From the NCBI GenBank assembly GCA_016715985.1, contig JADJXD010000001.1:3534001-3598000 (forward strand): a stretch of DNA of 64,000 nt, read 5' to 3'. Position 1 is the stretch's first letter. Every line of letters starts with the position of its first letter. The position numbers and the translations under genes were made by a program. The notes under the pieces were generated by a model. That model did not search any database, was not told the origin of the DNA, and saw nothing but the letters and a program-made list of their open reading frames with translations. Source of the DNA: Saprospiraceae bacterium. Lineage in GTDB: Bacteria; Bacteroidota; Bacteroidia; Chitinophagales; Saprospiraceae. Of this stretch, positions 24,042 through 33,023 are shown piece after piece.

Positions 24042-24809
24042 TTAAAAACGTATCATAAAAAATACACCAGGATGAGCATCTAATAACATTGGGGTAAAGA
24101 CGATATCATGATTATTGGACTTCGTAAATAGTTTTTTGGCCCTTGGATACAAATACCAACTTAACTGAGCAGACAAAATCCCAATCCCCGCACTTCCTGC
24201 AACATCGCTAAACCAATGTCTATTATTGTACATTCTCAGATAACCAGTCATACCGGCAACTGCAAAGCCGGAAATTCCAATCCAATGTGAAGTCTCCCGA
24301 TATTCCAGCCACAGCAATGTTGCCCCTACAAACGCATTGGACGTATGTCCTGATGGAAATGATCGGTTATCTGATAAATCGGGTCTGTCTTTATGAAAAA
24401 TTCTTTTCATCGGATAGACTGCCGCTGCGTTCATAGAAAGTGCTAAGACAAACATCGCTGTTTTATCCTTCCAGTTGTGTACTCCATTCACTCTGGCAAA
24501 ACCTAGAGAAAAATTGGCAGCCACCGGAGCATATACCAAAAAGTCATCAATATCAGTAAGTTTCCTGACATTTTGATTTTGAATCTGATCTCTTATATCC
24601 AGATTCCATTGATGGATTTTATGATTATTTGAAACTCCGGACAATCCATATAAAGTCAAAGCAAAAGGAACTGTCAAACTCACTGTATTCGGTGTCCACT
24701 TTTTATGATAATCTGTGGTGTCAGCTAAAAACTCAAAAGTATTTTGTCCAAAAACTAATGAAAATTGAAGTAAAAATAGAAATACAGAACTCCACCTTAG
24801 ATAGTTCAT
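24042..24809 (-). CDS. PAP2-superfamily acid phosphatase
   Basis: The 255-residue protein has a signal peptide (MNYLRWSSVFLFLLQFSLVFGQ) and the three phosphatase motifs KRIFHKDRP, PSGHTSNAF and RMYNNRHWFSDV, with the catalytic histidines in the second and third. Membrane-like helices (TAMFVLALSMNAAAVYP, GISGFAVAGMTGYL, GSAGIGILSAQLSWYL) fit a lipid-phosphatase of the periplasm, acting for example on undecaprenyl pyrophosphate or phosphatidate. The substrate is not determined. The gene lies 37 bp downstream of the last amidohydrolase gene on the same strand. Confidence 0.88.
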   Translation of the reverse strand: MNYLRWSSVFLFLLQFSLVFGQNTFEFLADTTDYHKKWTPNTVSLTVPFALTLYGLSGVSNNHKIHQWNLDIRDQIQNQNVRKLTDIDDFLVYAPVAANFSLGFARVNGVHNWKDKTAMFVLALSMNAAAVYPMKRIFHKDRPDLSDNRSFPSGHTSNAFVGATLLWLEYRETSHWIGISGFAVAGMTGYLRMYNNRHWFSDVAGSAGIGILSAQLSWYLYPRAKKLFTKSNNHDIVFTPMLLDAHPGVFFMIRF

Positions 24810-24846
24810 ATTTTCAATTTCTCATTACTATCGATTTTGTCCATTA

Positions 24847-26139
24847 TTATTTCAGCCCCGGATCTCTTTGAAGAAACTCATCATAAAGCAAGGTGTGTCT
24901 GCTTTCAAGAGGAACATTCCATCCTCTGATAAACAGATGCTCAATTTTTGTTTTAGTTTCAAAAGGATCTCCATCAGAAACAAACAGATTGGCAATTTTG
25001 GATTTCTCAATACTACCTAACTTACTATCCACTCCAAATATTTTTGCAGGTATAATAGTGATGGATTTTAGTGCTTCTTCGATACCCATTCCGTAAGCTG
25101 CCGCAAAGCCTGCGTTAAACGGTAAGTTTCTGACATTTTCTGCATCATTGGTTCTGAGAGCGACATTAACTCCGGCCTTTTGCATTTTTGAAGCATTGGT
25201 GTAAGCTGCATCATATCTGTCATTGTCCCGTCCGGGAATACTTAATACAGGACCCGTAATCACATCAATTTTGGCTTTTGCAAGCTGATCTGCCAATCTC
25301 CAACCTTCAGCCACACCTGTAAATACTGCCTTAATTTTTCGGGTGGTCACCCATTCAATGGCAGATTCAATATCGGATTTTGAGTTTACTTCTACAAATA
25401 ATGACGACTCACCTCTTACCACCGGCAAAAGTGCATCCATCTGTGGATTATAATTATTCCAGGTCTTTTTTTCTACTTTTCCGGCAGAATCTATGGCTGC
25501 ATACTGCACTGCCAGATCCCAGATTTCATCTAATTTTTTTACTGCTTTGTCTGCATCTTTTTTAATATCTTCGTCAGATCTCCGATCCCAGCGACCACGT
25601 TTACCGGTAGATGGGTAATTCATCAGGACTCCTTCAAATCCTGCATACATCTGTTCAGGAGTGTATCCATGCAGGTCTATCAATGCAGCCGTACCGGGAA
25701 ATCTGCCGCCTTCGGGTTTTGCAAGAACAGTGGTAACCCCATTCACTCTTGTAACCGGAATACTGACAGAATTTGGATTGACTGCTGTCAGGGCTTTCAT
25801 GTGCGGGATAAAATCGCCCAATTCATTATAATCATTTGTCACTGAAACAGCCCCGATTTCTGCCAAACCCAATCGGGTACCTGAGTCAATGAAGCCCGGA
25901 TAGATGTGCTTGCCTGTACAATCTATCACCTTAGCATTACCTGCTGATAAGTTGTTGCCGATTTCAGAAATGATACCATCTTTTATCAATACATCTGAAA
26001 TGAATGTTCCTTTCGTCACCGAATGGACCGTGCCGTTTTTCAGTAAAAATGCCCCATAAACTGACTTTTTAACCTGTTGTGCAGTGAGAGAAAAGGTAAA
26101 TAATACACTCAGAATGAATAAGCTATATTTTGAAAACAT
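24847..26139 (-). CDS. Amidohydrolase-fold exported protein lacking metal ligands (pseudoenzyme candidate)
   Basis: The 430-residue protein has signal peptide MFSKYSLFILSVLFTFSLTAQQ and the composite beta-sandwich/barrel layout of imidazolonepropionase-like amidohydrolases (GAFLLKNGTVHSVTKGTFISDVLIKDGIISEIG). Where active relatives have HxH after the first barrel strand (DAHSH in the neighbour), it reads PGFIDSGTRLGLAE. The other barrel-end histidines are also replaced. SIEKSKIANLFVSDGDPFE at the end matches the normal C-terminus. It is the third of three tandem paralogues and may be a structural or regulatory partner of the middle one. Confidence 0.8.
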   Translation of the reverse strand: MFSKYSLFILSVLFTFSLTAQQVKKSVYGAFLLKNGTVHSVTKGTFISDVLIKDGIISEIGNNLSAGNAKVIDCTGKHIYPGFIDSGTRLGLAEIGAVSVTNDYNELGDFIPHMKALTAVNPNSVSIPVTRVNGVTTVLAKPEGGRFPGTAALIDLHGYTPEQMYAGFEGVLMNYPSTGKRGRWDRRSDEDIKKDADKAVKKLDEIWDLAVQYAAIDSAGKVEKKTWNNYNPQMDALLPVVRGESSLFVEVNSKSDIESAIEWVTTRKIKAVFTGVAEGWRLADQLAKAKIDVITGPVLSIPGRDNDRYDAAYTNASKMQKAGVNVALRTNDAENVRNLPFNAGFAAAYGMGIEEALKSITIIPAKIFGVDSKLGSIEKSKIANLFVSDGDPFETKTKIEHLFIRGWNVPLESRHTLLYDEFLQRDPGLK

Positions 26140-26181
26140 AAGATTTCTTTTAATTTGTTTGACAATAAACTTTCAATGAAA

Positions 26182-27570
26182 TTAATGTGAATGTGACTTT
26201 GTAAAAAGATATCGTTGATATTCAGCATAACCGGTTTCCATAAACAATTCCATCACACCCTGCATACATCCATAATGTTCGTGACGTTGTAAATCTTCAT
26301 AATATGTTGCATACTTTTCTTTTGGATCAATATCGATTCTGATATCATCCACATCATTTTTAATATCAAATTTCACTACTCCATCCACTAAAGTCATCTG
26401 AGGAATTGCATAAACAGACAACGGGTGCTGATTAAAAATAGCGATATCACCATCTTTACCCACTTCTATTGATCCTACACTTTTTTCTATGCCTAATTGT
26501 TTGGCTGGATTAATGGTAATTAATGCCAGTGCTTCATCGTCAGTCAGGTCACCGTATCTTTGCGTTTTGGCCGCTTCATGATACAAATGTCTTATTAATT
26601 CTCCGGAATCAGAATTTATGGAAGTGACCACATTATTTCTGGTGAGCACTGCCGCATTATAAGCGGTAGAATAATACACTTCAAATTTATAAGCCCACCA
26701 ATCTGCAAATACGGATGCACTGGCGCCAAAAGCTGCCAACTCAGGTGCTACTTTAAATCCTTCATTTACATGCTGAAAACAAATCCTGTTTATACCATAA
26801 TCCTTCAATACATTCATTAACATTAAAATTTCGTCAGCCCGGTAAGAATGACAATGTATAATGATATTACCTTTAATAATATCAGCAACAGTCTCCAATC
26901 TAAGATTATATGCCGGTGAAGACTTTGTCAGTCCTTTGTTAAAATCATCCCAGGATTTCATATAAAGTTGGGCTTCGGAGAATGATTTACGGAATATCTG
27001 TTCAACTCCCATTCTGGTACTTGGAGTGATTTTATTCCCTTCCCCATGTACCCGTATTGGGTTTTCACCCAAAGCAAATTTTATAGTTCTTGGCGCACCT
27101 TTCATTTTTAACTCGGATGGATCAGTGGTTCCATACCGGTGTTTAATCGTCTGACATTGACCACCGATAGCGTTTGCAGATCCATGCATCGCATGAGAAA
27201 TCGTAACACCTCCCGCCAAAGCTCTGTAAATGGATACATCCAATGGGTCCAGTGCATCACCCACATTAACTTCAGCCGTAACAGGACTTGTAGCTTCGTT
27301 GACCGCATCAATAGCGATGTGCGAATGTGCATCAATAATTCCGGGCATAACAAACATTCCTGACACATCTACCACTTTTGTTCCTGTTGTAGCGGTAATA
27401 TTTTTATCAATACGGGTTATTTTTCCATTTTGAATCAGCACGTCCGTATTTTGTTTGGTACCATTGGTAACCGTAATGACTGTTCCGTTTTTAAGTAGTA
27501 CGTTACCTTGTCCGTATGACAAGACTGGAATCAAAATTATTAAAAGTATCGTTGATAATAAAAATTTCAT
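26182..27570 (-). CDS. Secreted amidohydrolase (imidazolonepropionase-like), catalytically intact
   Basis: The 462-residue enzyme starts at 27570, MKFLLSTILLIILIPVLSYGQ giving the signal peptide. It keeps the metal and catalytic residues of the family: GIIDAHSHIAID (HxH after strand 1), IIHCHSYRADE, FQHVNEGF and SINSDSGE with the final aspartate. SVGSIEVGKDGDIAIFNQHPLS is the family C-terminus. Such exported enzymes hydrolyse cyclic amide bonds or dipeptides (prolidase-like). The substrate here is unknown. It sits between two paralogues that lack these ligands. Confidence 0.9.
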   Translation of the reverse strand: MKFLLSTILLIILIPVLSYGQGNVLLKNGTVITVTNGTKQNTDVLIQNGKITRIDKNITATTGTKVVDVSGMFVMPGIIDAHSHIAIDAVNEATSPVTAEVNVGDALDPLDVSIYRALAGGVTISHAMHGSANAIGGQCQTIKHRYGTTDPSELKMKGAPRTIKFALGENPIRVHGEGNKITPSTRMGVEQIFRKSFSEAQLYMKSWDDFNKGLTKSSPAYNLRLETVADIIKGNIIIHCHSYRADEILMLMNVLKDYGINRICFQHVNEGFKVAPELAAFGASASVFADWWAYKFEVYYSTAYNAAVLTRNNVVTSINSDSGELIRHLYHEAAKTQRYGDLTDDEALALITINPAKQLGIEKSVGSIEVGKDGDIAIFNQHPLSVYAIPQMTLVDGVVKFDIKNDVDDIRIDIDPKEKYATYYEDLQRHEHYGCMQGVMELFMETGYAEYQRYLFTKSHSH

Positions 27571-27609
27571 CTTTTGTTGTATTTCGATATTCATTAAATA
27601 AGTCATTCA

Positions 27610-29412
27610 TTAAATTTTGGGATCACCCGACAATTCGCCTTTGATCGGAAATGATCCAAATGCACCTACAGAGACATTTCCTTCAAAACTATTCTCTTCA
27701 AATTTAAGGTCAAATTCTATTTTTAAGATATTGCCCCCCATATCATTCGTAATATAAAACGTGACATTATTACCATCTACTTCGAGATCATTGACACTCT
27801 TTTCTTCATTCGGAGTTGTGTCGTTGGAAATAGTTGCTGTATAAGTTCCACCTTCTTTAGACAACATAAGCTTGCCGGTCTGAGTCTGACCAGGCACGGA
27901 AACTTCATAAGTGTAAGTACCTGCTGCAATAGCATTACCACTACCTTCTGAATCATCCTTTTTCTTTTTTGGTTTTGAAGTATAGTCATATTTTACACCA
28001 TCCACAAATACATATTGTACCGATGATTTTTCTTCGAAATAGGATTTATCTGTAATAACGAGATTAGCCAGTTTACCTTTTTCAACCGTACCCGACACAG
28101 CGGAAAGACCTAATAAAGTTGCCGGGACAGTAGTCAATGCAGATAATGCCGCTTTTTCTGAAAGTCCGTTTTCAATCATTTTGCGGATATTTTTTTTGAT
28201 ATCTGCAGATTTCACTTCCAATGTGGAAAATCCGAAAGCTACTCCACTTTTTTCAAATGCTGCTGCCTGAGAAAGATAAAGTTTTTGTGACTCCGCTTTT
28301 TTTAAATCAAAGCTATCTTTTTCAGGATTTGGCTTTTCGACTTTTTCAGGCTTTTTAGAGTCTTTTTCCTTCTTGACTTCAACTTTGGTTTCTGTTGATT
28401 TGTCTGATTCTTTTTCCTCCTTATTGTCTGATTTCTTTTCATCCTTTTTTTCCGGTTTTTTCTCGTCATCGGGCAGGTCAAGGGACAATAACACCGGAAT
28501 TTTATTTTTACTGATTTTATCCAATAACGGCCATCCTTGTTTTACATCTGACAATACAATGTCAAAACCCAGTTCTTCCTTCAGTGAAATAGCCCTGTGC
28601 AAATCTTTAACTTTGGGTGTTACAAAAAATACCGGTTGTAGTTTTTTAGTCACCGGATATAATGCGATCAATTCTTTAGAATAATCAGGTCTTTGCAATC
28701 CTGTAGGGTTGAGTACATATTTTTCATTATGCGCACCTGCGATGGCAGCATTTTTGTACAGTTCTCTAAACTTTGCAATGACAGCAATCACTGTAGAAGG
28801 ATATACTCCTCTGGTATAAGAAAACTGGGCCGCCTGACCTACGTTACCTTTGATGATAAGTTTATCTGTTTCGCCTTCTCCTGTGCTGAAAACGTCACTT
28901 TTTCCAGGCAACATTAATCCTCTCGGCATTACGTGTGTAATTCCAAAACCTGCAGAACGAAGATCAGAAACTGATTTGTCGGTACTTTTGTAAAATTCGG
29001 AAGCGTGTAATTGTGGAGTGATGCCAGCCACATCCATCGGCGGTTTATCAGGGTCTGTAATTTTGGGCCTTTCTTTATTTTCAGGTTTTGCAATACCTGT
29101 ATGCGACAGTGCATCAATAAATCCGGCATATACATACATAGAGTCACCTTTAACCATCTGTGCATCAAAAGGTGCTTTAAGAGATGAACCTACTTCCTGA
29201 ATGATACCATTACTGATAATGACAGATTGATGGGGAAGTATAACACCAGGCTTTTGCACTACAAAACAATTACTTATAAAATAAGTCTTACTTATACTGG
29301 CAGGTTCATCACTGTTTTGAGCAAAAACAGAATTTAAGTTGGGAATAAGAAATAACAAAATAATGAACACCTGCCCAATACAGTGTTTCTTCAAATAGCT
29401 GACTGAATTCAT
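27610..29412 (-). CDS. Amidohydrolase-fold exported protein with Lys/Glu-rich insert, lacking canonical HxH
   Basis: The 600-residue protein has signal peptide ending ...NLNSVFAQ. The barrel start reads AGFIDALSHTGIAKPE, where the usual HxH is reduced to a single histidine. Metal positions later in the barrel are also not conserved. Between about residues 310 and 375 there is a run of Lys/Glu/Asp-rich repeats (EKKPEKKDEKKSDNKEEKES, continuing) that would be disordered or coiled. A ~100-residue C-terminal beta domain (GTYTYEVSVPGQTQTGKLMLSKEGG) is an addition to the family core. It is the first gene of the three-gene cluster, with a 39-bp spacer to the middle gene. Confidence 0.8.
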   Translation of the reverse strand: MNSVSYLKKHCIGQVFIILLFLIPNLNSVFAQNSDEPASISKTYFISNCFVVQKPGVILPHQSVIISNGIIQEVGSSLKAPFDAQMVKGDSMYVYAGFIDALSHTGIAKPENKERPKITDPDKPPMDVAGITPQLHASEFYKSTDKSVSDLRSAGFGITHVMPRGLMLPGKSDVFSTGEGETDKLIIKGNVGQAAQFSYTRGVYPSTVIAVIAKFRELYKNAAIAGAHNEKYVLNPTGLQRPDYSKELIALYPVTKKLQPVFFVTPKVKDLHRAISLKEELGFDIVLSDVKQGWPLLDKISKNKIPVLLSLDLPDDEKKPEKKDEKKSDNKEEKESDKSTETKVEVKKEKDSKKPEKVEKPNPEKDSFDLKKAESQKLYLSQAAAFEKSGVAFGFSTLEVKSADIKKNIRKMIENGLSEKAALSALTTVPATLLGLSAVSGTVEKGKLANLVITDKSYFEEKSSVQYVFVDGVKYDYTSKPKKKKDDSEGSGNAIAAGTYTYEVSVPGQTQTGKLMLSKEGGTYTATISNDTTPNEEKSVNDLEVDGNNVTFYITNDMGGNILKIEFDLKFEENSFEGNVSVGAFGSFPIKGELSGDPKI

Positions 29413-29930
29413 AAGGAAAATTGATGTGGTTGTAAATTAATGGTGAAAATAAAATCTTTTATTTATAAATCAGAAAATATTTACAATTATCGCATTATTG
29501 GTTTGTAATATACACCGTTATGAGGAAAAATAAAATAGACATAATAAAACACATTTGGTTTAGCATGTACTAATTTTAAACCTTTATAAAGCCAGTAAAA
29601 AACTTTCTAAAATATGGAGTTTTTGGAGATATATACATATTTGATTTAGTTTGGAAACAAACAATGTTTAAACCTGAAATTTAATCAATAACTCATTTGT
29701 AATGCATCAATTATGTCAGATTCGAAGCCGGTTTTCAGAAGCAATTTAATAAAAATAAATTCCGCAAAATCGGAATTAGCCATCTAAATTGACCAAAATA
29801 ATACATTCAATTGATTTTGCAAGTACTAAATTATATCTGAATCATTAAATTTCCATATTTTTGGAATTGTTTTAGGAATCACATAATTCTATTTATTTAT
29901 TTAATTCTCAAATATTGCAAAATTTATAAT
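29413..29930. other. 518-bp AT-rich intergenic region between divergent genes
   Basis: No gene is supported here. It holds the control regions of two divergent units, the amidohydrolase cluster and the haloperoxidase-like lipoprotein. The only promoter-like match is TATTTTTG (TAnnTTTG) at 29856-29863 on the plus strand, inside a small TTCCA/TGGAA palindrome. There is no good -33 element before it. No repeats or RNA genes were recognised. Confidence 0.5.
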
Positions 29931-29951
29931 ATGAATTCTTTCAACATCAAT

Positions 29952-31316
29952 ATGAAAACTTGTAATAAAGTCGCATTGTCAGGCTTGCTAATTCTATGTA
30001 TATTCCTTATACCATCCTGTAAAAAAGATAATATCGAAGTTCAGGAAAATAAAAATACAGAAGATTACAGCGCAGATCATTTGATTGACTATTATGATCA
30101 GATATGTAAAATTTCTAAGAATACGGCTGGTTTTTTTCCTCCTCAGGTAGCAAGGGTATATGGTTACATCGGATTGGCCAATTACGAAGCAATTGTTAAA
30201 GGTATTCCGGGTGCAAAAAGTTTGCATGGTCAACTCAATCAGTTTCAATCAGTCAATTTGCCTCAACCTGAACCGGGAGTGGAATATAACTGGGCAATCG
30301 CATCGAATGCTGCTACTGCCGAAATGATAAGGAAAATGTTTGAATTAAATATCTCTGATGTATTCAGAAATACAATTAATAATAAAGAGACATCCTACCA
30401 TCTGGCATTATCACAAGGAACTACGGAAGCAGTAGCAGATAGATCCAAAAAATTGGGAAAAGACATAGCTGAAGCAGTATACTTGTACTCTACTACCGAC
30501 CAAGGGCATCAATCTTACAAAGATCCGTTTCAATTACCGTATAGTATTCCGCAGGATGAATTTTGTTGGGTACCAACCGGTGCAATCACAAATCCACTTA
30601 GTCCGCAATGGGGAAAAAACAGACCATTTCTGACTGTGAATGTTGAAAAGACTGTTTCGGCACCACATACTGGTTTTTCTTCAGACCCGCAAAGTGAGTT
30701 TTACAAAGAAGCCATGATCGTTTACAATCAGGTTAGAAATAATACGGCTGAAGAAGTGGAAATTGCTAAATATTGGGCTGATGATCCATTTGCCACTTGC
30801 ACACCTGCCGGTCATACTTTCAATATTCTGACACAGATTCTGAAAGAAGAAAAAGTCAGTCTGGCAAAAGCAAGTATGGCATTTGCTCAAATGGGAATAG
30901 CCGAAAATGATGCATTCATAGCGTGTTGGAAAGGTAAATATGATTATCTTCTCATTCGTCCGGTTAGCTACATTAAGAGATACATTGACCCGAGTTTCTC
31001 AACAGTAATAGGTACTCCTCCTTTTCCGGCATACACCTCTGGGCACTCGTGTGAAATTGGAGCCGCATCCAGAATTCTCACCCGACTTTTTACAGATGGA
31101 AGTGGCAACTATCAGTTTACAGATTATAGTCAGTTGCAGTATGGCTTTTATGCAAGAAGTTTTTCAAATTTTAATGAGATGGCTTTGGAATGCGCAAATA
31201 GCAGACTTTATGGAGGCATTCATTTTCCGATGGATAATATCAAGGGATTGCAGGTAGGAAAAGCGGTCGGGGATAACGTCAATAAAGAAATCAGTTGGCC
31301 ATCAAATGTCCGGTAA
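29952..31316 (+). CDS. Vanadium-dependent haloperoxidase / PAP2-like lipoprotein
   Basis: The protein of ~454 residues probably starts at 29952 (MKTCNKVALSGLLILCIFLIPSC). An in-frame M at 29931 adds seven residues. The lipobox FLIPSC anchors it at the outer or inner membrane. The C-terminal half has the vanadate/phosphate pocket of haloperoxidase-PAP2 enzymes: GKYDYLLIRPVSYI, PAYTSGHSCEIGAA and ANSRLYGGIHFPMDNIKG. Relatives are vanadium haloperoxidases or acid phosphatases, and the motif set does not choose between halide oxidation and phosphatase activity. A small lipoprotein gene follows after 5 bp. Confidence 0.85.
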   Translation: MKTCNKVALSGLLILCIFLIPSCKKDNIEVQENKNTEDYSADHLIDYYDQICKISKNTAGFFPPQVARVYGYIGLANYEAIVKGIPGAKSLHGQLNQFQSVNLPQPEPGVEYNWAIASNAATAEMIRKMFELNISDVFRNTINNKETSYHLALSQGTTEAVADRSKKLGKDIAEAVYLYSTTDQGHQSYKDPFQLPYSIPQDEFCWVPTGAITNPLSPQWGKNRPFLTVNVEKTVSAPHTGFSSDPQSEFYKEAMIVYNQVRNNTAEEVEIAKYWADDPFATCTPAGHTFNILTQILKEEKVSLAKASMAFAQMGIAENDAFIACWKGKYDYLLIRPVSYIKRYIDPSFSTVIGTPPFPAYTSGHSCEIGAASRILTRLFTDGSGNYQFTDYSQLQYGFYARSFSNFNEMALECANSRLYGGIHFPMDNIKGLQVGKAVGDNVNKEISWPSNVR

Positions 31317-31321
31317 ACTTA

Positions 31322-31714
31322 ATGAAACCCAAATTGTATTTGAAAGTATCTTACCTTTTCATTTTATACATGACAATAAGCTGTACAGGTAAAGTTAATA
31401 TGGACAGTTATGTTCAGACCATTTCCAAATTGGAATGCAGGGCAATGGAACTACGTAATAACAGATTTGAATTATCTGACAAAATAAGGTTGATAGAAGA
31501 AGGTCCGAATGCAGAAAGGCACCAACAGGAACTTGATTCGTTATATAATATCCGTGATATTCTGAAGTTGAGCAGTCTCCAACTTGCAGATTCAATAAAA
31601 ACAGAACTGGATATTTTATTCAAAGAAGTATTATCTGATAAGAAATTGAAGACTGAATTTGACTCTAAACTAAAATCAAAAATGAAGGAGTGTGAAGCAG
31701 CACCCGTATTCTGA
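31322..31714 (+). CDS. Small lipoprotein of unknown function
   Basis: The 130-residue protein starts at 31322 (MKPKLYLKVSYLFILYMTISC), and the lipobox MTISC is followed by TGKV. After the anchor it is helical and charged, with a likely coiled coil (ECRAMELRNNRFELSDKIRLIEEGPNAERHQQELDSLYNI). The start is 5 bp after the stop of the haloperoxidase-like gene, so the two are likely co-transcribed and may act together in the envelope. I do not recognise the family. Confidence 0.72.
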   Translation: MKPKLYLKVSYLFILYMTISCTGKVNMDSYVQTISKLECRAMELRNNRFELSDKIRLIEEGPNAERHQQELDSLYNIRDILKLSSLQLADSIKTELDILFKEVLSDKKLKTEFDSKLKSKMKECEAAPVF

Positions 31715-31725
31715 AATTGACAGGA

Positions 31726-32853
31726 TTAACCCTTTTCCAGGATGTTTTTCATAAGTTCTGATCCGGCTTGTTTTAGTAATGCATTTACATTTTTTATTGC
31801 ATCATCCTCATTTTGAGCTATATCTGTCAGTGCAATAATGCAATCTGCTTTCAGGGTAAGAAGTTGAGTATGATTCAACATATTTTTACCCACTATTATT
31901 CCCAGTTTTTTATATTGTTTTTTTGTATATGCAGAAATGCCACTGACTACTTTACCATTTAAGGATGTAGCATCTAGTGCACCTTCACCAGTAATGATCA
32001 GATCCGCTGATTTTGCCCGGAAATCAAAATGTGTCATTTTCATCATCCATTCCATTCCGGAAACTAATTCTGCATTCAAAAATGCAACACTTCCTCCTGC
32101 AATGCCTCCCGCAGCTCCTGCACCTTTCATTTCAGCAATATCTGTTCCCCATTCATTTTTTATATTATCAGCCAGATTTTTCATACCGTTTGACAATCGA
32201 ATGATATCATTTTGAGTAGCTCCTTTTTGAGCTGCATAAACTATTGCCGCACCTTCAGGGCCACAAAACGGGCTCACTACATCTGTTACTGAAATAAATT
32301 TTATTTGATGCAATTCTTTGATTTTTTCCGGTCTGATAATCTTATGAATGGAACTTAGCACACTGCCTTCAGGTCGAAGTTCCTGAAAATTAACATCCAT
32401 GAAGCGATATCCCAAAGCAGCAGCCATTCCTATACCACCATCATTCGTTGCACTTCCCCCCATTAAAAGATAAATCTCTGAGGCTCCTGCTTTTATTGCT
32501 TCAGCTATCAATTGACCTGTGCCAAAACTTGAAGTAAACAAGGGATTCCTGTCTTCCTTTTTAAGTAAAGTTAATCCGGAAGCACTTGCGATTTCGATAA
32601 ATGCTTTTTTATCTTTCAATCCAAAAACTGCATTAGTCGGTCTCCACAAGGGATCATAAACAATTGCATTTCTAATATCCAGATCCAGATATTCATTAAG
32701 GATGTTGAGTGAGCCTTCTCCTCCATCTCCCATCGGATGGTGAAGAATATCAATATTTTTATTGTAACTGCGTATGCCAGCCTCGATTGCATGACAAGCG
32801 TCCTTAGAAGAAATTGAACCTTTAAATTTATCCGGAGCCAAAATTATTAACAT
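31726..32853 (-). CDS. Glycerate kinase
   Basis: The 375-residue kinase starts at 32853 (MLIILAPDKFKGSISS). The family signatures are APDKFKGSISSKDACHAIEAG, MGDGGEGSLNILNEYL, LLMGGSATNDGGIGMAAALGYRF and a C-terminal DLIITGEGALDATSLNGKVVSGIS. It phosphorylates D-glycerate with ATP to 2-phosphoglycerate (GarK/GlxK type, family 1). It is convergent with the small lipoprotein gene, leaving only 11 bp. No other glycerate-pathway gene is nearby. Confidence 0.93.
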   Translation of the reverse strand: MLIILAPDKFKGSISSKDACHAIEAGIRSYNKNIDILHHPMGDGGEGSLNILNEYLDLDIRNAIVYDPLWRPTNAVFGLKDKKAFIEIASASGLTLLKKEDRNPLFTSSFGTGQLIAEAIKAGASEIYLLMGGSATNDGGIGMAAALGYRFMDVNFQELRPEGSVLSSIHKIIRPEKIKELHQIKFISVTDVVSPFCGPEGAAIVYAAQKGATQNDIIRLSNGMKNLADNIKNEWGTDIAEMKGAGAAGGIAGGSVAFLNAELVSGMEWMMKMTHFDFRAKSADLIITGEGALDATSLNGKVVSGISAYTKKQYKKLGIIVGKNMLNHTQLLTLKADCIIALTDIAQNEDDAIKNVNALLKQAGSELMKNILEKG

Positions 32854-33023
32854 AAAGAACTTTGATATTCTTTCTAACATAAAAAATTGAAGAAGGGTTT
32901 TTCAACACCAAATTTACTTAACCATCCATCCATTCGGATTTAAAAATCTTAGGAAAGAAAAAATATAAAAGTACTGATCCTTTAAAAATAAATTAAGTAG
33001 CTTTCGCCATCAAAACTTTAATA

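Noticed and set aside
27108..27368. Overlapping frames inside the middle amidohydrolase gene
   Set aside because: They lie in alternative frames of a well-supported gene and have no independent domain.
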